This document shows, in pieces, positions 31,343 through 41,137 of a stretch of DNA of 64,000 bases. Where the stretch lies: the NCBI RefSeq assembly GCF_000235365.1, contig NC_016455.1:248001-312000 (forward strand), given 5' to 3'. The translations under genes and the position numbers were made by a program. The notes beneath the pieces were generated by a model, which saw nothing but the letters and a program-made list of their open reading frames with translations, searched no databases and was not told the origin of the DNA. This DNA comes from Eremothecium cymbalariae DBVPG#7215. Taxonomy: Eukaryota > Ascomycota > Saccharomycetes > Saccharomycetales > Saccharomycetaceae. Each line of letters begins with the position of its first letter. Within the stretch, counting starts at the first letter, position 1.

Positions 31343-32698
31343 TTAAGGTAGGATGTGATTAATTTTCCAACTTCGATCGTCCTTTAGCTGCTGAGGAGAT
31401 GTTTCGTCTACAGATGCATCAACGTTATCTTCTTCGGAACTTTTTAGAGCTTTGAGTGAAAGCCCCCTTTTGCATTTAGCCCTGATTTGTTTCCTTTGCC
31501 TGGCACTTAACAATTCCCAGTCATCACGCGCCTCAGGACTCAATATGTTTTTATTTGTGTGTGAAACAGCTAGTCGAGGAGTAGGCATAATTAGCATAGG
31601 AGGTGAAGATGGATCCAATAATGGTCTAGGGGTTGAGTGCATATAATTGATTTTACTCCCATCTTCGTCACAGATGAACTGCAAATCCATCACATTTAGT
31701 CCCAATTCATTCTTCGCCCACCCATCTCCACCATCTATTATATCCTCTACACATTCTCGTGGAGTAAATTCTCCAGGTCTGCGGTCCCATGAAACTTGAA
31801 ATGTCTTTTGATACAACTTTTCTATCAAAGGATTACTAAAAGTCATCGATAATAGGCCATCATATTTTGGAAGTCGTCTCAAAGGAGAAGTAGCCGTATG
31901 GTGTAGTGCACTAGTCACGCTAATTGAAGGAGAGCTGGCTCTAGAAGGATGTGGGATACTAATTACAGGAGATGCAAAATCAGACGCAGTTTCCTCAAAC
32001 ATCTCATTCAACCCAATCCTGCTATTCCCAGCAGGTCTTATGGAAAGTGGTAAATTGAAGTCATCGTAAGTTCCTCGTATCAACTGCATTTGTATGTTTA
32101 TTGTCAGAATAGAATTAATTTTAGACTTTTGTAATAAAAGCCTCTTAGTAGTCGCTGTTTGCTGCCCATTAACGTATTCAACAAGATCAGTGCTCACAGC
32201 GCCGAGAAGTAGCTTCCCCGATACCTTTTTCGTATATACAGTGCTTGTTGGGGTAGTTGCGCTCGATGGAGTTATATTATGGTTGGACGTGATGCTTGAG
32301 TTGGGTGACGGAATTACGTTCTTTCCATTTAAACCTTCGCTATCGAGAAATTCAAAATAAATATCCAACATTAAAACCTTACTGCATAGGTTCTTATCTT
32401 TATCCACAAACATTTTTACTCTTGCTGGCGATTCTAAACGATAATTCCATTGAGCTTTATGATTCTTGACCATAACCGGTAGAGTGGAACCTTTACTCTG
32501 ATTACTTGATGGAACATGGTTCCCTGCAACATCCTTAGAACCTTTATCGTGATACGAAGACGTCCCAGTACCATCCTTTAAATGCCATTTAACATAACAG
32601 TATCCTGAAGATTGTGGAATATTCGAAAGCTCCTTGACTTCTAAATATAAAAGAAACTTAGGCCTTCGATTCTTGTTCTTGGCATTGAATAATGACAT
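31343..32698 (-). CDS. YBL086C: C2-like NT-type domain protein, YBL086C ortholog
   Basis: The product is 451 residues (S. cerevisiae 466), function unknown, reported at the cell periphery. The N-terminal region from KNRRPKFLLYLEVKELSNIPQSSGYCYVKWHLKDG through AQWNYRLESPARVKMFVDKDKNL to LLGAVSTDLVEYVN fits the NT-type C2 domain (EEIG1/EHBP1 N-terminal family). The segment from about 145 on contains a Ser/Thr-rich insertion. The C-terminal half is Ser/Pro-rich with a short conserved-looking stretch FQVSWDRRPGEFTPRECVEDIIDGGDGWAKNE. Position next to RPL23 and BOI1 agrees with S. cerevisiae. Confidence 0.85.
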   Translation of the reverse strand: MSLFNAKNKNRRPKFLLYLEVKELSNIPQSSGYCYVKWHLKDGTGTSSYHDKGSKDVAGNHVPSSNQSKGSTLPVMVKNHKAQWNYRLESPARVKMFVDKDKNLCSKVLMLDIYFEFLDSEGLNGKNVIPSPNSSITSNHNITPSSATTPTSTVYTKKVSGKLLLGAVSTDLVEYVNGQQTATTKRLLLQKSKINSILTINIQMQLIRGTYDDFNLPLSIRPAGNSRIGLNEMFEETASDFASPVISIPHPSRASSPSISVTSALHHTATSPLRRLPKYDGLLSMTFSNPLIEKLYQKTFQVSWDRRPGEFTPRECVEDIIDGGDGWAKNELGLNVMDLQFICDEDGSKINYMHSTPRPLLDPSSPPMLIMPTPRLAVSHTNKNILSPEARDDWELLSARQRKQIRAKCKRGLSLKALKSSEEDNVDASVDETSPQQLKDDRSWKINHILP

Positions 32699-33743
32699 CG
32701 AAGTCCAACCTTATTTATCCACCTTGTTTCCTTGTTATCCAATACCTAGAAGTATAGATATTTATTCATCCAGCACATATCCCAAACCTTAATCAATACT
32801 CAAGGGATCACTTCCTCAGCTCTTTCGTCTTCAAACTATCGCCTAATTTCAACGATATTTCGTTTCCGCCACTTAATTCATATTTATTTTTAATGTCGCC
32901 CCGAAGTATACAAAAAAAAATCATGCGTCTGACTGATGTACTAACATACATTTCCTAAAACGTTCAATAGAACAATTGGGCTGAATTTGCTCGAGGAAAG
33001 AATACATTTTTGTAAAAGTATCATTTCAACCGGGTTTTCTTAATGCCCCCCAGAAATGTAACATTAACAGTAAATGGCTTATCTATTCATTCTTCTGCTC
33101 GAGAAAAAACAAAGGCTGAAACTATTTTGGCAGCGGGGTTGGTGGTCCACAGCAAGGTAACAGACACCCTTGCAAACAAATAAACTAATTAATTAATTGC
33201 AGATCGTACGAAAGCCATTTTGAACAGTATGTTTCGCGCATATGAATTCCTCCTCCAACGTATTTTTTCATCTCGACGGCTTTGCGTTGCAATCCTTAAA
33301 AGGTTATGATATTGACAAGTATTAAAAACGGGCCTACCGTCGCACAGAGTGAGATTTGTCCAACGTGTGTAACAGGCCAAAGGAATTTGTTCTTAAAGGG
33401 ATAGAATACGGTAGTCTACGTTCTCATCAGACAGGTGTTCATAGACACACATAGATACGGTCTCTTTTATCTTTATTTTTATCTCTAAGGATTCCGTTCT
33501 ATCTAGGGTTCCGACTGGTTCGGCTGTCGATCTCATTATAGTTTAAAGGTTGCGTTCGCCATCATAACACAGGTGTGAGATAATAATTAGCATACTGGGT
33601 CTCTCGTTACTTTACGCCCACCCTCTAAAGAAGAATAATAAGCAAGAATATACACGAGTGTGGCTCTGGATTTATCAAGGTTTGCAAAAGGAGAACAGGA
33701 ATAATCTATTATTCAATAGCAAGAACAAGTTGAATCTTTCACT
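32699..33743. promoter_or_regulatory. Divergent region YBL086C / unknown gene
   Basis: The 1045 AT-rich bases contain A9 and T-rich tracts (near 32911 and 33476) and an AATTAATTAATT run at 33187-33198. No ATG-initiated ORF with protein-like composition, tRNA box or repeat was found. Confidence 0.35.
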
Positions 33744-34922
33744 ATGTATTCGGGAGACGAGCATAGCGTTCTTTACGATGGTTCCAATTATTCGGTCGAC
33801 TCCGGGGATACCCTGGTGAGCCCTTACACGTATACCTACGTGGGCAGGAGTAAGACGCCCGTGATGATGAACAAGACTCAAAAGAGAGCTGAAGTATCTG
33901 AAAAATGGATGAAACTTCTGGTTTCAGATGTGGATGCGTCTGAGCTAGATGACATCATCTATAATAGCGCGGTTTCCCACCGTTGCATAGATACCCTTGG
34001 TAGGGTTCTGCGTAGCATGACCGGCAGATCCCAAATCACGGGTGAACTAGCAATGTTTCAAGAAGCCTGGGACTTGAAATGTTACGAGGGCCATGAGTTG
34101 GATTTTCCCTTACTTAATATTCCAATTAAAGTTAACATCCTTTCGACCCTCGTCAGCATTCTTGCTGACTACAGAAATTCTCAGTACAAAATGTCACTGG
34201 AACAGCTCACTACCGTCCTGCAGTATCTCAACAAGCTAATACAGGCATCCAATCTCGACGGAGGGTTAAGCCAGCAGCGTTCCCTTCCGGATCTAGACTA
34301 CTTTGATGTCCAATCCAGACCCAGCAGAGAGTATGCCCCCTCAAAGACCTCAGTCGACAACAGTCAAATCACATCCCTACCCAGAAGCCGTACTCTTTCC
34401 TCGGATAACCAATCCACCAAGGCACCCCCAACGGACAGTTTAGACGGTGCCTCTGTCTACAGCGACCACAGCATAGCCGTCTCCGTCCAAAAAGTCAAGA
34501 GGGGTCTTTTCAACAAGCTCATGCCAAGAAGGAAGGCCAGTAACATCAAGCAGCCGCCCAACTCAAACTCCCCGGCACCCTCCTCAGCAACCCCCCGTTT
34601 CCGTCACCTCTCATCCTCCATCAGAAGTCACAACAGACACAGCTCCTACACCCCTTCCTTCCACAGGAACAGCATCGACCGTTACCAACTCCACACCGTC
34701 CAAAACGATGCAAGCTTCAAGAAGCAGAATCTCGAGAGCATGGCCAAGTACCGCCACCTCATCCACGCTCTCCACACCGAGCTGAGCAAGTTCGACCAAA
34801 CCCAGAAAAACGACATTCTTTTCTCCTTCGTCAACAAGAGCATCAACACCTTCATAGTCTACGACTGCAGAGCCCTGGTCTACGCGTCCGTCAACTCCAG
34901 ACTGATGGCCAAAATCACGTGA
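33744..34922 (+). CDS. Unrecognised protein, helical N-terminal domain and Ser-rich tail
   Basis: The product is 392 residues from an ATG preceded by AT-rich promoter sequence. I do not recognise the family. Residues about 45-170 look like a compact helical domain (KRAEVSEKWMKLLVSDVDASELDDIIYN, HRCIDTLGRVLRSM, LLNIPIKVNILSTLVSILADYRN, LEQLTTVLQYLNKLI). Residues 175-320 are Ser, Pro and Arg rich and probably disordered, with a basic patch KRGLFNKLMPRRKAS. The last 65 residues again look helical (KYRHLIHALHTELSKFDQTQ). Codon third positions become strongly C-rich after about 34270. In S. cerevisiae I recall no gene here between YBL086C and BOI1, or SPR6 and BOI2. It may be an ancestral gene lost there or lineage-specific. 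A reading frame this long with domain-like structure is unlikely to be chance. Confidence 0.75.
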   Translation: MYSGDEHSVLYDGSNYSVDSGDTLVSPYTYTYVGRSKTPVMMNKTQKRAEVSEKWMKLLVSDVDASELDDIIYNSAVSHRCIDTLGRVLRSMTGRSQITGELAMFQEAWDLKCYEGHELDFPLLNIPIKVNILSTLVSILADYRNSQYKMSLEQLTTVLQYLNKLIQASNLDGGLSQQRSLPDLDYFDVQSRPSREYAPSKTSVDNSQITSLPRSRTLSSDNQSTKAPPTDSLDGASVYSDHSIAVSVQKVKRGLFNKLMPRRKASNIKQPPNSNSPAPSSATPRFRHLSSSIRSHNRHSSYTPSFHRNSIDRYQLHTVQNDASFKKQNLESMAKYRHLIHALHTELSKFDQTQKNDILFSFVNKSINTFIVYDCRALVYASVNSRLMAKIT

Positions 34923-34923
34923 T
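34914..34923. promoter_or_regulatory. Palindromic CACGTG site at the end of the unknown gene
   Basis: ATCACGTGAT is a perfect 10-base palindrome that includes the stop codon TGA (34920-34922). A second CACGTGATC follows at 34932-34940 and a third CACGTG is at 35245-35250. These fit Cbf1-type E-boxes upstream of BOI. Confidence 0.6.
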
Positions 34924-35802
34924 CCACACACCACGTGATCACTATCCGCAGGCAATCCGCCGCGAACCCTTCTAAATACTTTCGCCAACTCTTCAGAAAA
35001 CCCCTGTATAGTATAATCAAATCAGGAAACTCTCCTGCCTCCGTCACCTTCCCGACCGCGTCTTCCTGGCCCACCGCCCCGCCGGGGCGGTGTTCCGTAG
35101 AACACCAACATACGCAAACCCACCCCTCTTGCTACACCGCCGCCCCACGTCCAGACCACATATTTTGCTGTGATTTACAACCTGTGTATGTATGTACACC
35201 GCATACGCAGACCGCCAGGAAAGGCTCTCGACCCATCACGACGTCACGTGCACAGAATTTCTCGTAGCGATCATCGTGTCTCGTTTCCTCCAAGTTGGTC
35301 TCTTGCTTTGGCAAAAAGAAACTAAGTTGTAATTGATGAAGGTCAACTTGTCAAGAAAAGGTTCCTTCCTGGCTAGTGTTTTGATGGGAGGCTTTCTATA
35401 CTTTATCAAAGCAAACAGGCTGAATAAGTGGGAAAGAAAGAACAAGAGAGAGCAGAGAGGAACGAAATAGTGACAGCAAGACGAGCGACTATATACAGCG
35501 GTCGGAGGATATTAGTTAGGAAGAGATTAAGAGAAAAGATACTGAGTTTTGATCAAGAGAGCAGAGTTGGGTTTTTGGACATATATTTTTTCTTGTTCGT
35601 TGTTGAAAGTGTTTGTTTTGTTATTAGTGAGGGGAGAGACAGAGTTAATAATATAATTTTGATTTTAAGTTGAGAGAGAGACAGACACACGACAGCAGGT
35701 ACGGGAGTCAGAAGGAAGTCGAGCGGATATAGTATATACCGGGTAATATAGAGGAGAGCGAGACAGACATAAAGTGTTTATTGTGATTGAGAGCCGAGCG
35801 AG
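34923..35802. promoter_or_regulatory. BOI1/2 upstream region
   Basis: About 880 bases without a supported gene. The first third is C-rich with E-boxes and the compact inverted repeats at 35072-35106. The last 400 bases are strongly purine-biased on the plus strand (GA-rich from 35410), as for a long leader. Confidence 0.45.
35072..35106. repeat. Two overlapping perfect inverted repeats in the BOI promoter
   Basis: CACCGCCCCG (35072-35081) and its complement arm CGGGGCGGTG (35083-35092) flank a single C. Overlapping it, GGTGTTC (35089-35095) and GAACACC (35100-35106) flank CGTA. The GGTG at 35089-35092 is shared, so only one full hairpin can form at a time. Confidence 0.9.
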
Positions 35803-38800
35803 ATGAGTATTTCGTTGAATGAGGCTCTGGAAGTTGGAGGGGGAGGAGACGAGGGTGGTGAGCAGCGGGATGGCAGGGGATATATGCATACGCCGAAGGA
35901 GAAGCAGATGGATGAGGGCGCGGAGCGGGTGTCTGAGAGGGGGAAGACGAGGTTTGATATGTATATAGCTATCAACGAGTATTCGAAGCGGATGGAGGAC
36001 GAGTTGGATATGAAGCCGGGAGATAAGATCGAGGCGATTACTGATGATCAGGAGTATAATGATGGGTGGTATTATGGGCGGAATCTAAGGACGGGGGAGG
36101 AAGGGTTGTATCCGAAGCTGTTTACGCAGGTGATATCCATCGGGCGGTCGACGCCGAACATTATGAGGGCCAAATCCACGAAGCGGGTACATAGCCCTCT
36201 TTCTAGTGGGGAGGGTGCGGGGGGTTATGCGGGGGTTCCCAAGAAAGACTCTGGTAGTGAGCTTCCAACGCCGCAGACATTGGAGACAGCAGCTACTATA
36301 CGGTTTCCGCCAAAGATTTCTGTTAATGGGGGGGAGGCTAGGGTGATTTCTGTCAAGAGCACGATGAGCGACATTGATAAGGCGCTTGAGGAGTTGAGGG
36401 GAGAGTCTATGAGCACGGCGCACTTTTCTGATGAGGCTTCTGAGCTGTCGAAGATACCAACTAGTGGCAATACCACGATTAATAACTACGTTAATTCGTC
36501 GTCTCCTTCTTCCAACGACATTACTACGATTAATAATACTGGAACCTCAAACGGGTTGGAATTGAACCCAGCTGATGCGGCTTATTGGAACCCGGAACAG
36601 GTGACTGCGTACCTAACGTCCACTGGGTTTGATAAAGTGTCCGCCACGAAGTTCCAAGAACACAAGATATCTGGTGCCATATTGTTAGAGTTAGAGCTGA
36701 CACACTTAAAAGAACTGGATATAAGTTCATTTGGTACCCGGTTTGAAATTTTTAAAGAAATCGAGGCGATCAAAGAGATTGTTGCTAAAAATCAGACACA
36801 CTCTAATCGCCGAATGACTGAGAAGGCTAGGAAGGGCGCTGCTAAGCTGATGCCTGCGGTGCCAGTAAGTCAGGAATCTGCTGGCGAGATAGTGGGCCGC
36901 CGTGAAAAATCTCATGTGGAGGAGAAAAATAAATCAGGCAAGGTTACACCAATACTGCCTAAAACTTCCACTACTCCAAAAATACCTGCATCGGTGGTTT
37001 TCTCATTGGAGGACACTCCGTTGGATGAGACCTTTATGTCTCCTCGTAAAGCGCCAATACCACCCTCTTATCCTTCACCGGTACAACCACCGCTGTCCCC
37101 CGCTGTGAGTAGAATTAAGTTCTCCCCTAGTACATCTTCATTCCAGCAACAGCAACGTAATCCTCATCCCGTAATATACGAGCAGGCACCGTATCCAGTT
37201 AATTCTCCTGTTGCACACAATTCTAAAGCAAGGAGAAATCCAGGACAACAAACACAAGAATTACAGAGTTCAGTCAGCCCTCCAAGTAATACAGAACTGC
37301 CTAATCCATACGTTACTGTCTCCCCGCAGAATCAGAACGCAGAGAATATGGCCATGAATAATGAGCTCGCACAGGCAATCGTCAAACATAGAAAAAATAA
37401 GTCTGGAGGGTCCTTTGTTGAATTATTTAACAGAATTTCTATGCTGTCATCTCCTACCGATTATGAAATATTTGGTGTCCCGGATAGTCTAGCTGTGCCA
37501 CCACCGCAACCAGGAAGGCCAACATCTAGTATCTATGCTCACTCAAGGAATACCTCAGGTACTAATCATACTCGCTCCAGTATTTTAGACGAGAAGGACA
37601 GTGGTAGTAAACAGCACAGAAGGAATTCCTTAATGTTAGGCTACTTGACTAGAGACAGGGATGCACTTTCACCTGTACAACCAGAAATTTCAAAAAATAA
37701 CTCTCTGTCGAGTTTGAGAGTCGACACAAACAGATCTGGGTCGCAGTTTGCAAGCACCACATCTCTTGTGCTTCAAAAATCGCCGGCACCGCTCAGAAGG
37801 CCGTCTTTATATTCTCCACTTCGGCCATCAGCAACCGATCTAGCTTCAGAGCCGTTGCCAAACAATGACGAAAGAAGAAGGTCAGTTAGTGCGAGGGAAC
37901 ATATATCTCCTACGGCGGCTCAAGATGTACGCGATGAGCTCTCCAGCAACAATTCATTATCTACAGATAAAAGTGGTAGTAAGAATTCCAAGCGCTCGGT
38001 AAGTGACGCTGTAAAAGCTAAAAGGCGTCTTAATTCTAACAAAGTTGTTTCCAAAAAACAAACTTCTGCTTTTACAGAAGGTATTCGAGCAATTACCGTT
38101 TCCGACGCTACTAGAGATGCGGAATGTTCTGGTTGGATGAGCAAGAAGGGGGCAGGCACTATGGGTGTCTGGAAAAATAGATTTTTCGTCTTACATGGTA
38201 CAAGGTTGTCATACTTTGCGAATGCCAATGATAATAGAGAGCGTGGATTGATTGATATAACTTCTCACAGGGTGTTACCTGCGAAAGAAGATGATAAGTT
38301 TGTTGCACTATATGCAGCAAGTGTTGGGAAAGGTCGTTATTGCTTCAAATTAGTTCCTCCTGCCCCAGGTTCGAAAAAAGGCCTAACATTTACACAACCC
38401 CGTGTGCACTATTTTGCTGTGGAAACGAGGGAAGAAATGAGAACATGGATGGCTGCGTTAATGAAAGCAACGATTGACATCGATAATACAGTTCCTGTGA
38501 TCAGTTCGTGTGCAACTCCAACGGTTTCCTTGTCTCGTGCTCAAGAAATGTTTGCCCAGGCGTTGGAGGAAACTTACAAGAGAGATGAGAAAATGTTAAA
38601 TCAGGAAGACTCTGAAGAGTTGTATTGGGACCAACATCACAAACAAGAGGGCGATGACACATTAAACGGTACAGCCTCCACAAGTTCTTTACAGAATAAC
38701 AGCGCTAGTAATGTTTTAGCAACTCCGGGATTACCTAGCCCATTTGCGGGGATAGACTCTCCTACGGGGTCCTCTGGTACGACAAAACATTCACAGCAAT

Positions 38801-38892
38801 GTGGGTTTAGTTTTGAGAATCCATCTGCGGGCAATAGTCATGGTCCTGAATATTTTGGTTTGGATCCAAAGTATATGGGTGATAAGATTTGA
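35803..38892 (+). CDS. BOI1/BOI2: Polarity scaffold Boi1/Boi2 (SH3, SAM, PH)
   Basis: Bud-site scaffold that binds Bem1, Cdc42 and phosphoinositides and promotes exocytosis at the bud. The product is 1029 residues (Boi1 980, Boi2 1040). Domains run in the family order. SH3 is at about residues 45-110 (YIAINEYSKRMEDELDMKPGD to NDGWYYGRN and GLYPKLF). SAM is at about 262-328 (WNPEQVTAYLTSTGFDKVS). A proline-rich Bem1-binding stretch is near 410-430 (KAPIPPSYPSPVQPPLSPA). PH is at about 773-892 (GWMSKKGAGTMGVWKNRFFVL to EEMRTWMAALM). One copy stands for two S. cerevisiae paralogs. The first 45 residues, Gly/Glu-rich, have no equivalent that I recognise, but no later ATG precedes the SH3 domain closely enough to be clearly better. 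Confidence 0.95.
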   Translation: MSISLNEALEVGGGGDEGGEQRDGRGYMHTPKEKQMDEGAERVSERGKTRFDMYIAINEYSKRMEDELDMKPGDKIEAITDDQEYNDGWYYGRNLRTGEEGLYPKLFTQVISIGRSTPNIMRAKSTKRVHSPLSSGEGAGGYAGVPKKDSGSELPTPQTLETAATIRFPPKISVNGGEARVISVKSTMSDIDKALEELRGESMSTAHFSDEASELSKIPTSGNTTINNYVNSSSPSSNDITTINNTGTSNGLELNPADAAYWNPEQVTAYLTSTGFDKVSATKFQEHKISGAILLELELTHLKELDISSFGTRFEIFKEIEAIKEIVAKNQTHSNRRMTEKARKGAAKLMPAVPVSQESAGEIVGRREKSHVEEKNKSGKVTPILPKTSTTPKIPASVVFSLEDTPLDETFMSPRKAPIPPSYPSPVQPPLSPAVSRIKFSPSTSSFQQQQRNPHPVIYEQAPYPVNSPVAHNSKARRNPGQQTQELQSSVSPPSNTELPNPYVTVSPQNQNAENMAMNNELAQAIVKHRKNKSGGSFVELFNRISMLSSPTDYEIFGVPDSLAVPPPQPGRPTSSIYAHSRNTSGTNHTRSSILDEKDSGSKQHRRNSLMLGYLTRDRDALSPVQPEISKNNSLSSLRVDTNRSGSQFASTTSLVLQKSPAPLRRPSLYSPLRPSATDLASEPLPNNDERRRSVSAREHISPTAAQDVRDELSSNNSLSTDKSGSKNSKRSVSDAVKAKRRLNSNKVVSKKQTSAFTEGIRAITVSDATRDAECSGWMSKKGAGTMGVWKNRFFVLHGTRLSYFANANDNRERGLIDITSHRVLPAKEDDKFVALYAASVGKGRYCFKLVPPAPGSKKGLTFTQPRVHYFAVETREEMRTWMAALMKATIDIDNTVPVISSCATPTVSLSRAQEMFAQALEETYKRDEKMLNQEDSEELYWDQHHKQEGDDTLNGTASTSSLQNNSASNVLATPGLPSPFAGIDSPTGSSGTTKHSQQCGFSFENPSAGNSHGPEYFGLDPKYMGDKI

Positions 38893-39109
38893 GTATTTCA
38901 CAAGTAAAAAAAATGCTATTGTACGGGAAAGTCTGTATTATAAAAACACGATGGAAGCTATACTGCCAGAGATATAAGTAAAACGAAATAAACCCATGAA
39001 TATGATAATTATTATACACTATATCTATATTTCTCCTTAATAATATAACATTAATATAATAATAAAATTGCTAGAGGCAACGCAGGTAAGTAGGTAGGTA
39101 AATAGTCTA
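38893..39109. other. Convergent 3' intergenic BOI / CDC27
   Basis: The 217 AT-rich bases between two stop codons hold nothing else that I can see. Confidence 0.3.
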
Positions 39110-41137
39110 TTAGCCCTGCTCATGACATTTCTCCAATGCCTCTTTAACCAATTGAATACCCTTAGGATCCAAATTCATAGCAATCGTGAACTGTGTTATG
39201 GCGTCTTTTTTTCTTCCGACTATTTGATATAATTGTCCCAATAGAAAATGAATTGGTGCTTCGTTTGGAGTCAACTGTTCTAATTTTTCAAAATTCTGTA
39301 AGGCATTACTGTACTGACCCAAATTGAACAATAGCTGGGACTTTTTAAATAATGCCAAGGACGAATTTGGTTGTAATTCACAGGCTAATTGGTAAAAGTC
39401 GAGAGCTTTCTCACGACGACCCAAACGCTCAAGGGCCACCCCGCAACAACAGTTCAGGATTACATTCACAGGGTTGATAGAACGTGCCTTTTCGAAATGA
39501 AGTAATGCTTCATCATATTGGCCTAACTTGATACAAGACATACCTAAACCGTAATGAGCGTTATAGTGATTAGGGTTAATGGCCAAAGCTTTGCGGTAGC
39601 ACATTTTAGCATTATCGAAGGCATCATTATTAGAGTATTCATGACCTTGCAAAGTATATGCATACGCAAACCGCGGGTCGAGATTGGTAGCCTTTTTTAA
39701 TGCTTTAATGGCTTCATCATGATCTCTATTTAGAGAAAACAAGTTACCTAAACAACACCATGTAATGGCACTTTTGTCATCTTGTTCCATTAACTCATGG
39801 CACAAATCGGCTAAACGAATTTTATCATGTAGATGCCATAGTAGAGTAGAATAAACATCCATGTCCTTGAGTCTAGTGGGCTGCAAGCGACGCAACTTGC
39901 TAAAATAAGATAATGCCATATCGTGGTTCTGAATCTCAAAGTGTAGTCTAGACAATAAGGATAAGCACCAAGGCATAGATTGTAAAATATGAGGCGGAAG
40001 TTGTTCATTTAATAATCTAATGGCCCTATAAGAATCATAACGATAATATGATTTATACGCTTTCATCATCCAGTATAACAACTGATCTAAAGGTCTCCGG
40101 GAAACAGGGTTGTGTGACAATATTTGAACCTGAGATGGCGAAGTTTTACCTTCGGGCGTTATTTTATTATGATCAATACTCAGAAGTTTCGAAGGAGGAG
40201 TAGATTGCTGGACATTATTATTAACATTATTATTATTATGATTATTATTATTATTATTGTTGCTGTTGTTGTTGATGTTGTTGTTGTTGTTACTGCCGTT
40301 ACCACCGCTATCGCTGCTACCGCTATTGCTGTTGCTACTATTGGTTAAAGTGGTGTTACTACTTGAATTTAGAAATTTAGATCGCCTCATCAGAGACGGA
40401 GAAGTGGCAACTATAACATTGGAGGTAGAAAGTAAAGGATTTGGAGCAACTGCAACCGAAGATGTCGTTAACCTAGACGGTATCTTAAACGGAGTTTGCG
40501 GCTTTGAAATAATATTAGATGTTCGTAAATGCTTCGACTTCCACGACTTCTTGACAGGTTTGAACAATTTAACTGTCTGGAGATCTGCCCGCATTTCAAA
40601 TAGGATGGATAGCGGCTCTAACTGATGGCTGTTAGTAGACAACGACTGCGAAAGGAAACTAACCGATTCTTTATCTTGATGCGATTTTAAAGATAATTGG
40701 CCCAACACAGATAATATTGTCGCTTTATCAGGGTACATGTACAAATCAGTGGTGTTCGTCACACCGTTCTGCCAGCAATCCTGCAAAACCACCAACGCTT
40801 GAATGGCCTCCTGGTAATGTTTCCCAAGCTTTAAACAACATCTCGCATAGACATACGCACACCCTAGATGAGATCTCAATGAATCCTTAACAACATGAAT
40901 AGAAGAATGATATTCTCCTTGCAAATATAACGTCAATGCATAGTAATACAACGAATCATACCTATCCCGGCAGTCATCTACTGTATTACCACCCGTGTTG
41001 CTGCCGTTGTTGATCCACGAGCAGTCGGCATACAACAATTCGGAGAAGAACTCCGCTGAATCGTAGTTCAACTGCTGAATATGGGTTATGATCAAATGCT
41101 TTAGTTGTGATATTGTCTCCTGCAGAACGGCTGACAT
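39110..41137 (-). CDS. CDC27: Anaphase-promoting complex TPR subunit Cdc27 (Apc3)
   Basis: Core TPR subunit of the APC/C ubiquitin ligase; it binds the IR tail of the activators Cdc20 and Cdh1. The product is 675 residues (S. cerevisiae 758). The N-terminal helical region dimerises in the family (residues 1-200, including YYALTLYLQGEYHSSIHVVKDS). Residues about 262-312 form an Asn/Ser/Gly-rich low-complexity loop. The C-terminal half holds tandem TPRs from about residue 335 to the end, clearest in SAITWCCLGNLFSLNRDHDEAIKALKKATNLDPRFAYAY and the next three repeats. Next to BOI as in S. cerevisiae. Confidence 0.96.
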   Translation of the reverse strand: MSAVLQETISQLKHLIITHIQQLNYDSAEFFSELLYADCSWINNGSNTGGNTVDDCRDRYDSLYYYALTLYLQGEYHSSIHVVKDSLRSHLGCAYVYARCCLKLGKHYQEAIQALVVLQDCWQNGVTNTTDLYMYPDKATILSVLGQLSLKSHQDKESVSFLSQSLSTNSHQLEPLSILFEMRADLQTVKLFKPVKKSWKSKHLRTSNIISKPQTPFKIPSRLTTSSVAVAPNPLLSTSNVIVATSPSLMRRSKFLNSSSNTTLTNSSNSNSGSSDSGGNGSNNNNNINNNSNNNNNNNHNNNNVNNNVQQSTPPSKLLSIDHNKITPEGKTSPSQVQILSHNPVSRRPLDQLLYWMMKAYKSYYRYDSYRAIRLLNEQLPPHILQSMPWCLSLLSRLHFEIQNHDMALSYFSKLRRLQPTRLKDMDVYSTLLWHLHDKIRLADLCHELMEQDDKSAITWCCLGNLFSLNRDHDEAIKALKKATNLDPRFAYAYTLQGHEYSNNDAFDNAKMCYRKALAINPNHYNAHYGLGMSCIKLGQYDEALLHFEKARSINPVNVILNCCCGVALERLGRREKALDFYQLACELQPNSSLALFKKSQLLFNLGQYSNALQNFEKLEQLTPNEAPIHFLLGQLYQIVGRKKDAITQFTIAMNLDPKGIQLVKEALEKCHEQG
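40200..40350. repeat. Trinucleotide-rich tract encoding the Cdc27 Asn loop
   Basis: On the plus strand ATT and GTT triplets run over about 150 bases (AAT and AAC asparagine codons on the minus strand), with Ser and Gly interruptions. Probably length-variable; it sits in a loop between domains. Confidence 0.8.
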
